Source: Aegilops tauschii subsp. strangulata
Lineage: Eukaryota; Streptophyta; Magnoliopsida; Poales; Poaceae
Direction: 5' to 3'
Assembly (NCBI RefSeq): GCF_002575655.3
Contig: NC_053036.3
Location: 644,326,736 to 644,390,735 of the forward strand
Length of the DNA stretch: 64,000 nucleotides
How positions within the stretch are numbered: position 1 is the stretch's first letter; each line of letters opens with the position of its first letter. Position numbers and translations under genes: made by a program. The notes under the pieces are model-generated. The model was given only the letters and a program-made list of their open reading frames with translations, was not told where the DNA came from and made no database searches. Below are positions 55,491 through 64,000 of the stretch, one piece after another.

Positions 55491-56620
55491 AACAGTTGTA
55501 AGTTTTTTATCAACGTTCTTGATGTGTTAGATGAAGACCGACCTCTCTCACCTCCTTGAACTTTCTCTCGGAAAATTCGTTATCAAAACCCTCCAAGAAA
55601 AGGTGAGAGAAAAGGTGGCATATTGGGTCCAACATGGCAAGGTTCGCTCTGCCCTTGACGGGGACGAAAACACATGATATTTACATGCGTCTATCCGCAC
55701 GTCTATGGCAAAGCAAGATATTGATACTCACTATCAATGGAGTCAACTTTTTCTCCCATCATGCTGAAATGTCAATCCTAACATTTTTTTTATTCAAACC
55801 TCTTGGGCTATTATCCAAACCACACGTCCCACAACTTTGAAATATCGACTCGCTCTTTCTTGATACGGAAATGTTTGACGTGTTCTTTTCCATGTACTTT
55901 GTAGGTAGTTCGGGGCATGATGGCTTTGGTCCTGGTTCTACCAGAACTTTCAACCACTAATCCAAGACAAACTACGTGTTTTCTTTTTCGACTTTTATCA
56001 GCATTTTGCAGGCATCTCCTGCTTAAACCGAGCCCTCATTGTCCTAATTCCAAAAAATTCAGAGGCCAAATCTCGAATCGCCTTTCTGCCCATTTCGTTT
56101 TAAAATTGTCTAACTGAAGGAGTAGCAAAGCTTCAAACAAACAAGCTAAAGCAACTTATATTGCCGCTAGTGCACGCTGACCAAACATGTTTTCTCTCAT
56201 GCAGAAATATCTCTGAAAAATTTCTCTGCACAACGGATATTCTCGAATGTTGCGCCCACACCAAAGCTCCCACACTTGTCATCAAATTAGATTTCAAAGA
56301 AGAGTTCATTTCGGTCTTCTGGCTATCCTGCACTCTGGTTCTACGGTGGTAATGCTTAATGGGATCCCAGGACCATGGATCCAATGCAAAACTGGTTTGT
56401 GCCAAGTGGATCCTCTATCACCCTATCTCTTTTATCATTGTCATCGATCTTCTACAACAAATGCTCACTCAGGCTTGTCCGGACGGCCTGCTAGCCCACC
56501 CGATCAACATTAATCTTGCTTGACCCGTCCCTCGGTATGCCAATGATATGCTAATCATCATATAGGCTACCATTAACATTGTTACGAACCTTTGGAATAC
56601 CCTAGACAACTTTTTCCCCA
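55491..56620 (+). pseudogene. Decayed LINE reverse-transcriptase fragment
   Basis: Plus-strand fragments in changing frames match plant LINE RT order: VRSALDGDENT-like (about 55640), LTINGVNFFSHHAEM (about 55730) and CLNRALIVLIPKNSEAK (about 56010). Next come LPLVHADQTCFLSCRNISEKF (about 56160), APTLVIKLDFKEEF (about 56265), VVMLNGIPGPWIQCK and LCQVDPLSPYLF (about 56400), then RYANDMLII (about 56535), where the catalytic YADD has become YAND. It is a different subfamily from the LINE at 29.6-37.7 kb and much more decayed. No ends or TSD found. Confidence 0.8.
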
Positions 56621-57886
56621 GTCAAACGGTGATGTAGGGAAGAAGGAGAATGGCGATACAGGAGCTGGCAAAGGCCGACGGGGCAACATGTGGGATGGTG
56701 ACTGGGGATTTTTCTGCTGCAATCTAGCGAAGAAGGATAATTTGATAGGCTTCCACGTGGTACCCAGGGTGGTTGGGGGTAAACTTTAAGAAAAGAGCTA
56801 GGTGCACATATTTTTTAAGGGTTTGTCTAAGGCTCATCTAGATGTAACATTGGTATATCACATTTAAGTGATGTCAACGCTAGATTGTGGCCCTCGTGTG
56901 TTGTTGTTGTTGTTGTTATTTTTGACATTGTGCATACCTGGCGCCTCACCAACTAATATGTATCGCTTGTGATATGTATTAGGCGATCGCTCACGCAAGT
57001 TATACGTGGGTCTAGGTTTCCTGTCAGGTTTTCAGACTTTTCTTTTCTTTTTTTTCTGTTGGTTTCCTGGTTGTTTCTTAATTTCCGTTTCCTTATTTCA
57101 TTTCTTTTTTGTTCTTTTTTTCTTTTTATCTTTTGCCTTTTTCCTGTTCTTTTTTTCCTTTTTTCGAATTCTTGAACATCTCTTTGAATTCACGAACATT
57201 TTTTCAATAAGCAAACATTTTTCCTATGTGTTTCTTTTCGCGGTTTTCTTATTTTCGTGATTCGCAAACATCTTTTTTCGGAAAATAATGCTCAGTGTGT
57301 ATTAAAAAAGGTTACCCCTATATTTAAAAAATCACCATATATTGAAAAAAATGTTCATTGTATATTATAAATTTGTTCCATGCGTATTTCAAAAAATGTT
57401 CACCGTATATTAAAAAAATTCACCATATATTACAGAAAGGTTCACCGTACATTGAAAGGATGTTCACTGCATATAAAAATATATTAATTGTATATTAGAA
57501 ATTTGTTTAGTGTGTATTTGAAAAAATGTTCACTGTATATTAAAAAAGGTTCACTATATATTAGAAAATTTCACCGTACATTGAATACAAAATGTATTTG
57601 AAAAAGTGTACACCGTTTATTAAAAACTGTTCTCCATAAAAACAATTGTAGTATTGAAAACTATAAAAAGGTACAGTATGTTTTAACAAAAAACAATAAA
57701 CCAAAAGAAAATCAGAAAAACTCCATATCTAGAAGACAAAAACAAAAGAAAGAAACAAATCGTATGCTAGGCTACAGCAGTCACCGAACGGAATTAATGG
57801 GCCATTCCGCATCTTGCGAGAGCGAGGACCTATTTGAGCGATCCCCTGTTTGCCGCCCACGGGTGGCAAACAAAAGTGGAGAGCAA
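56621..57886. other. Non-coding, partly degenerate AT-rich repeats
   Basis: Includes a (GTT)n run at about 56902-56919 and T-rich sequence at 57030-57170. At 57300-57640, irregular repeats of the TTCACCGTATATTAAAAAA type occur. No gene. Confidence 0.45.
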
Positions 57887-58638
57887 CTAGTTGACGAGCG
57901 CCTTCGGGAGCCTCGCAACGATCACTTGTGGGTAGGCTGAGAGGGCGCCAAGTGGCGCGCTCTCAGCCGCCGTCGCATGTCGCGCTTTTTTTTTTGCACT
58001 GTTTCGGCTTTTAAAACGGTTTTTTCCCAGGTTTTTTCGCCTTTTTGGTTTTCCACCGGTCTTCCTCAGATTTTGGAGCCAAAAAGATTTCGAAAAACAA
58101 TTGCACGAAAATAACGTGTTTTTTTTCCGCGAGGGGCACAATTTCGCTTCTGCGAGAGGCATGGTTTTGCTTTTGCGAGAGGCATAGCCATGCTCTCGGA
58201 AAACGGAAAAAAAAACTGTGTTTTCTGTTTTTTTCCTACCACGAGAGGCACGGTTTTGCTTCCGCAAGAGGCACGGTTGTGCTTTCGGGAGAGGTACGGC
58301 CGTGCCTCTCGGAAACAGGAAAAAATGTGTTTCCTATTTTTTTTCCTTCCTCCAGAGGCACGGTTGTGCTTTCGCAAGGGGCACGGCCGTGCCTCTCGGA
58401 AACAGAAAAAAAAAATACGTTTTCTGTTTATTTTTCCTTCCGCGAGAGGCATGGTTTTGATTCCGTGACAGGGTCGGTTGTGCTTTCACGAGAGGCACGG
58501 TCGTACCTTTTTTGGAAAGGAAAAAACCGTGCTCCCTTTTTTCGTGACAAAATTGAAAAGGGAAAACTCCCAGGCGCGCCACTTGTCACAACCTAAGGAG
58601 GTGGGAGTGATCTTTGCAAAAAAGTACTCCTCAATTAG
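57887..58638. mobile_element. Inverted-repeat-bounded element with internal tandem repeats
   Basis: The left end CTAGTTGACGAG (57887) and right end CTCCTCAATTAG (58638) are inverse with two changes; further inward GATCACT and AAGTGGCGCGC also pair. Inside, at about 58130-58510, a motif GCGAGAGGCACGGTTGTGCTT recurs in tandem, with GCACGGCCGTGCC palindromes. No TSD could be fixed and no transposase is present, so the superfamily is open (Mutator-like is my guess). Confidence 0.45.
58130..58510. repeat. Tandem GAGAGGCACGG repeats with palindromes
   Basis: About a dozen copies of a 25-28 base unit around GAGAGGCACGG[T/C]. They are interspersed with GGAAACAGGAAAAAA segments spaced roughly 75-80 bases. 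Frames stay open across it but encode only a repetitive basic peptide. Confidence 0.75.
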
Positions 58639-59480
58639 TGATTTCGACAAAGGTGGTTACGCCAACAGTGCCCGCGGGTTGGCCAGCCAAATTAGCGGCA
58701 GCGCATGCTCCGCCTTCGTTGTTTCCTTTTTTCGTTCGTTTTTCTATTACTTTTCTGTTTTGTTTTTCTTTTCAGTTTTTTCTGTTTCATTCATGTATTT
58801 CTGGTTTTTTATTTCGGTATTTTATTTATCTTTTCCTCTATTTTTGTTTCATTAACACATCGTCAACATTTTGTAATACACGATGAACGACTCATTATTG
58901 TACGATGAACATTTTTTATTTGGTTTTTAATACACAATGAACAATTCATTAATGATCATCATATAAGAAAAGATGCATGGTATATTATGAAAACAATATT
59001 CGCAAAAACCACAAAAGGTATATTACAGAAAAATGTTGATCTGTGTTTTTCAAAAAAAGTTCAGTGCGTATTTAAAAGAAGTTCACTTTATATTTTAAAA
59101 GGTTCACCGTGTAGTATACAAATGTTCAGCGTATATTAAGAAAATTTTCACTGCATATGACAAGGAATTCATCGTGCATTATAAATTTTTATGATCATGT
59201 ATTAATAAAATGTTTAAATTATATTACAACAATGTTCAATGTACATTACAAAAATGTTCACCATATAATAAAGAAATGTTCAGTGTGCATGTGAAACTAT
59301 GTTCACCGTATATTATAAAAATGTTTAAAGTGCAAAAGTTATAAATGAAAAGTTCTAAAGGAAAAACCAGGAAGAAAACTTAAAACAAAAAACAAAAAAA
59401 CAGCCGCTACGGTGAACCGACTGCCACCGTGCACTGTTCTCTACAGTAACCATGCTCTATACAGAGCGCTACCGCTATAG
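58639..59480. repeat. Degenerate AT-rich repeats of the TTCACCGTATATTA type
   Basis: Irregular repeats of AAAATGTTCACCRTATATTA occur through the segment, similar to 57300-57640. No coding content. Confidence 0.5.
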
Positions 59481-60180
59481 TAACACTTACAGGGCCGGCC
59501 TAATGCACTCGCCCTTGTGCGTCGCCTCGGCTGTTTGACGCCTACGTGCATCGAACAGGAGGTCTGCCCCTCCAGACCAGCACAGCAACCCCCACCGACA
59601 CCCACCTATTGGGCCTGGGCCTTTTGAGTTGTGGTTGTTTATACTGCCTAGGCCTTTGAACATAGCCGAAAAAGGGAGCATGCCCTTGGCACATCAGCTT
59701 CTTCTCTTTCTCCCAGGCGCCATGTGTGGAATTTTGTTTTGGCCGATATTATCAGTATCCCCATGAACACTAACTTTTAGTGAAGGGTGCAATTTCTGAA
59801 GAAAAAAGAGTCAAAAAGGGTGTGTTAGGTAGGTGTTGCTCGTAGCAAGGAACACGCGCTAGCGTCAATCATGCTCGCTCGGTTGCGTCCCTCCTGCTCA
59901 CTCGGCCACATCGCTTGGCCTAGCAGAGGCTCATTACTGACAGTCGAAGAAGGACAATTTATTACGTACAATCTTCTTTTGTCTCAAAAAAATGTACAGA
60001 TCTTTTTTTCTTCTTTGTCTTTTTTTTTCTTTCTTGCACACGGCCTATGTGCTTTCTTCTCCATGATTTTCTTCATTATAGACCTACTAGGTATGTACAT
60101 GGTCCTTTACAAAAGCCGTGATTATGTATTGTAAAAAAAAGGCAGCATGTACATGGGCATGTAAATGGATTTTTTTTCCT
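59481..60180. other. Non-coding spacer
   Basis: Mixed composition; no gene recognised. Frames are short and low complexity. Confidence 0.35.
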
Positions 60181-60660
60181 TTTCAAACAAATTCTTGTCT
60201 TTGGGATAAAAATGTTCGTAAATTATGGAAATCTTAACAAATTTGAAAATATGTTCACGAATTTCAGAAATGTTCGGAATATAAAAAAATGTGTGTCCAA
60301 TTTATATAAGAATGAAAATTTTGCAAAAAGTTCAAGAATTGGAAAACTATATCATGAATTTTAAAAATGTTCATCAATTCAAATAAAATCACAAAACAGT
60401 GTTCATGAATTTGAAAAATATTTTAGTAATTAAGAAATGTTAACAAAACGAAAAATGTTTAGGAATTTAGAATTTGTTTTCTTAAATTTTAAAAATGTTC
60501 ATGAATTTAAAAAAATGTTTGTAAATCTAATTAAATATGCATAAAGTTGAAAGATGTTTTTTTTTTAATTTTTAAAAACGCAAATTAAAAAATTCTCATG
60601 AACTTGAAATGTAAAGCTTTTAAATATATATTTTTAAATGAAAATGCGTTAGCAGGTGTG
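60181..60660. repeat. Degenerate AT-rich repeats of the AAATGTTCATGAATTT type
   Basis: The motif ATGTTCATGAATTTAAAAA and variants recur about twelve times. Confidence 0.5.
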
Positions 60661-60791
60661 CCTAGAACTATGTCCCAAAATTCTGTGTCCTGGCAAGTGC
60701 TAAGTGAGGTCGTTGGTATTTTCTATTTTTGACGTATGCTAAAGTCGTTGTTGGTTTTTTCTCTTGCAAAAAGAAAATGAGATTGCTAAAG

Positions 60792-60917
60792 CTCAGTCGA
60801 CTGAGACTTGGTATATTCATGGGCTCATACATGGAAATCTGTGCAAAATTTTCTTTTTTCTTTCTTACATGTTATGTCACTTGACATAGAGTTGGTTAAG
60901 TCTCAGTCGACTGAGAC
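60792..60917. repeat. Paired palindromes CTCAGTCGACTGAG
   Basis: A 14-bp palindrome at 60792-60805 and an 18-bp palindrome (GTCTCAGTCGACTGAGAC) at 60900-60917, about 110 bases apart. The flanks (GAGACYTRG) are also shared. Possibly ends of a small element or a regulatory duplication. Confidence 0.6.
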
Positions 60918-61089
60918 CTAGCCACATCCAAAAGAAAACGGAAACGATAACTGCCGAACATTCGGATTTTCTGGACCTGGAGCCGAACGTGCTCGTAGCC
61001 GTTGCACGAATCTTGATGGTATCCCTTGCCACGTCATCATTGGGACGCGTTCGGGTTGAAGGCGAATTCACCCGAACGTTTTTCACTCG

Positions 61090-61930
61090 TGTACCTTATC
61101 CTTTCCCCGACAGTCACTGTCTCACCCACTCCCCCGAGTATTGCCTCACCTTATCATTCCGGCGGTTACAGCGGCGAGTCCTTTCGGCGGTTGGAGCAGC
61201 GGCGTGCGGCGCGCGAGTGCCGCGGGAGGGCGACGTATGCGGGCACCACGCTGCAGCCCTGCGGGAGGAGGCGGCAGTGAAGATGGCCCGCGGGAGGAGG
61301 AGGCGAGGTTGTGGCCCGCGGGGATGGGGCGTCTGCGAGGATGCGGCCCGCGGGAGGATGCGGCCCGCGGGAGGAGGCGGCCGCCGGCAAGCTGTTCCTA
61401 CGAATTGGAGCTCCTCCTGCGCGGGATATACGACCAGGGCGCCATCCGGCATCACACGCGCGATGGCCGCGTCCTGGAGCGCGAGCAGCGTGGCGCTCCC
61501 GGTCGAGCCGGCCACCCACATCCTAGCGCTTGCCGGTCCCTGGCGGCGCGGTCGGTTGGGACCCGTTCGAGGCATCGCTTGCCCGGTCGCGCGAGTGCGT
61601 CGGCGAGGATGCGGGAGGGCTGCATCTGGCGGCTAGCTATGGAGGTTGTCGCGACACACGAGGGAGGGAGTGGCTAGTGATGGGGGTGAGGGATGGCGCC
61701 GCCACGGCCAGCATGTCCACGGGACGTCGGGGTCCTGCGTGGTGGATGCCGCCAAGACCGGCGGCAAGGGCTCCCGCGGTGCACTGAGCAGTTCGGGAAA
61801 TGGGAGGCACTGGAGGCGCAAAACCTGTCCAAACATACAGGTGAGCACTGGACTGCAGGTGAGGATGACATCTACACTGCATTGCTTTTGTTGATAGTAC
61901 TGGTTCAGATCGAGCCGGCCGGTTGGTAGA
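61090..61930. other. GC-rich island without a recognisable gene
   Basis: Strongly GC-rich. CCCGCGGGAGGATGCGG-type units recur at about 61270-61380. Open frames exist on both strands but overlap completely and match no family I know. Could be a captured or truncated first exon or promoter of a host gene. Confidence 0.35.
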
Positions 61931-62140
61931 TTCAGGGTACTGGAATACTCCTATTCTTTTCGCATCTCAGTAATCGGTTAAAACAGTACTGCCTTTTTCC
62001 GATCAATATGCACTTGTGGACTCAGAATAGTGCCACTTCAATTAGTGTTATTTCTTTTGCTCAAAAGAAGTTACTACTACATAGCTTCAGCTGGCATAGG
62101 ATACAGTTTCAGATTCACATTTACTAAATGATGATGATAA
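61931..62140. other. Short spacer
   Basis: AT-rich; nothing recognised. Confidence 0.3.
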
Positions 62141-64000
62141 TTCTGCATGGCAAAAAAATATTAAATTGCCAGGACGATGGCATTTTTTAGTAAATGACAA
62201 TTTGTTACCAGAAAAGTTGCCATGGGAAATTTGTAGAATGAATGAAAATCGAAGTTTTTATCAAAAAGTTGCCGTGGCAAATTGTAGAGAGAAAATAATT
62301 CTAATTAGTTATCAGAAAAGTTGCCATGGCAACTTAAGATGCTAAAAAACATGGCAAAATTATAGATGTTCAAAAACATGGCAAACTTGCCATGGCAATT
62401 TAAATGTTCAAAAACATGTCAAACTTGCCATGGCAAACTTTACGATATGCAAAAACATGGCAAACTTCTTTTAATTAAGTTTGTTCATAAACAAGGCAAA
62501 CATGGCAAACTTCTTTAATTAACATGTTCAAAAACATGCAAACTTGCCATGGCAAAGCTATAGATGTTTAAAAACATGGCTAACTTGCCATGGCAACTTA
62601 AGATGTTCAAAAATATGGCAAACTTTCAGGTGTTCAAAAACATGGCAATCTTGCCATGTCATTTTATAAATGCTCAAAACCATTTGAAACTTGCCACGAC
62701 AAACTAAAGATGTGCAAAAACATGACAAACTTTTTTTAATTAAGTTTGTACAGAAACATAGCAAACTTCTTTAACTAAGATGTTCAAAAACATGGCAAAC
62801 TTGCCATGGTAACTAAAGATGCTCAAAAACATGGCAACCTAATATGCTCAAAAACATGGCAAACTTGCCATGGTAACTAAAATCAGTATTTTTGTTTACA
62901 GTTGTGTTTTTCTCCATGGCAACTAAATGCATTTTTTTCCATGGTTCACTGTGTCTTTTTGTCATGTCCATCCAAAGAATGTTTGTCATGGCTATTACAA
63001 ATTAGTTTGAGTTTCCCACTAATTCACCATGGCAAATTTAGTAACTGACCATGGAATTTTTTTTTCATTTGATCTTGGTAAGTATAGAAATTAACCATGG
63101 CAAATTAGTAATTGACCATGGCAAATTTATTTTTCATTTGATCTTGGTAAGTTTAGAAATTTACCATGGCAAATTTACTTTGCAGATCATGGCAAACTTT
63201 AGTCTCATGTATTTGCATGGCAACATTTTTTAGTAAATGAGAATGGCATTATTTAGTAAATCACCATGCAATTTTTAATTAAATGACGATGGAATTTTTA
63301 GTAAATGAGAATGGCATATTAAGTTTATGATTCATGTCAATTTTTTACTTTTCTAGTTTTTCATAGCAAATTTACTTTTTTTGCCAAGACGATGGAAATT
63401 CTTAGCAAATAACCATGGCAAGTTTAGTTGTTGCCATGGGAAATTTGTAGAATGAATGAAAATCGAAGTTTTTAGCAAAAATTTGCCGTGGCAAATTGTA
63501 GAGAGAAAATAATTCTAATTAGTTATCAAAAAAGTTGCCATGGCAACTTAAGATGCTAAAAAACATGGCAAAATTATAGATGTTCAAAAACATGGCAAAC
63601 TTGCCATGGCAATTTAAACGTTCAAAAACATGTCAAACTTGCCATGGCAAACTTTACGATATGCAAAAACATGGCAAACTTCTTTTAATTAAGTTTGTTC
63701 ATAAACAAGGCAAACATGGCAAACTTCTTTAATTAATATGTTCAAAAACATGCAAACTTGCCATGGCAAAGCTATAGATGTTTAAAAACATGGCTAACTT
63801 GCCATGGCAACTTAAGATGTTCAAAAATATGGCAAACTTTCAGGTGTTCAAAAACATGGCAATCTTGCCATGTCATTTATAAATGCTCAAAACCATTTGA
63901 AACTTGCCACGACAAACTAAAGATGTGCAAAAACATGACAAACTTTTTTTAATTAAGTTTGTACAGAAACATGGCAAACTTCTTTAACTAAGATGTTCAA
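62141..64000. repeat. CATGGCAA repeat field with a 1.2-kb tandem duplication
   Basis: TTCAAAAACATGGCAAACTT and the palindrome TTGCCATGGCAA recur dozens of times every 20-40 bases. On top of this, the stretch starting near 62160 is repeated from about 63376: markers GACGATGG at 62173 and 63388, and CATGGGAAATTTGTAG at 62221 and 63435, give a period of about 1,215. The second copy runs off the window. The copies differ by few bases in the overlap. Confidence 0.88.

Noticed and set aside
58045..58596. 183-codon frame across the GAGAGGCACGG repeats
   Set aside because: Translation is a low-complexity repeat and equally long frames exist on the other strand.
61090..61930. Protein-coding gene in the GC-rich island
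   Set aside because: Open frames overlap in all directions, with no start context, splice pattern or recognisable motif.

Overview
This window looks like a plant nuclear contig from a grass of the wheat/barley tribe (Triticeae). It contains a Tat-type gypsy element carrying a second RNase H, a nested non-autonomous gypsy element with 1.58-kb LTRs, a LARD-type element with very long LTRs and no coding interior, Stowaway and hAT elements, and grass-specific DUF3615 genes with GT-AG introns. I see no bacterial genes, rRNA or CRISPR array, and only weak tRNA-like fragments. Host genes are sparse: two paralogous DUF3615 genes (2.5-3.4 kb and 38.1-39.3 kb, + strand). Nearly everything else is transposable element (TE) sequence, much of it nested.

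Layout. 1-1.84 kb: decayed chromovirus (integrase, chromodomain, LTR start). 2.5-3.4 kb: DUF3615 copy 1, with a 1.23-kb non-autonomous Mutator-type element (9-bp TSD, TIRs of about 320 bp) just behind it. 4.8-9.2 kb: AT-rich degenerate repeats. 9.25-12.5 kb: a 45-bp tandem array and minus-strand remnants of coiled-coil proteins that look TE-encoded. 12.66-14.43 kb: a tandem array with a period of about 500 bp. 14.43-29.63 kb: a Tat-lineage gypsy element interrupted by a complete 6.7-kb non-autonomous gypsy (17.30-24.02 kb, TSD CACAA). 29.63-37.66 kb: a LINE whose ORF2 reads on the minus strand while ORF1 and the 5'UTR read on the plus strand. The inversion breakpoints fall within a few bases of each other at the start of ORF2, as expected for twin priming. 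A 4.2-kb Helitron sits in its ORF2 and itself carries exon-like fragments and a 533-bp hAT element. 38.1-39.3 kb: DUF3615 copy 2 with a Stowaway MITE in intron 3. 39.53-55.15 kb: a Mutator-like element (MULE) with a 9-bp TSD. It contains an intact GRF zinc-finger gene, an unidentified TATA-led ORF, a broken MURA transposase and a nested 7.8-kb LARD. 55.5-56.6 kb: a second LINE fragment. 56.8-64 kb: AT-rich repeats, an inverted-repeat-bounded tandem block, a GC-rich island and a CATGGCAA repeat field with a tandem duplication of about 1.2 kb.

The genes do not form a pathway. The most notable structures are the twin-primed LINE with Helitron and hAT nested inside it, the MULE carrying two accessory genes, and the pair of DUF3615 genes on either side of the first TE nest. 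Relative order of insertion follows from nesting: LINE, then Helitron, then hAT; Tat gypsy, then the 6.7-kb gypsy; MULE, then LARD. TE family names (Sukkula-like, Sabrina/WHAM-like) are from memory of sequence style and are tentative; the structural calls (TSD, LTR, TIR, hairpin, frames) were read directly from the bases.
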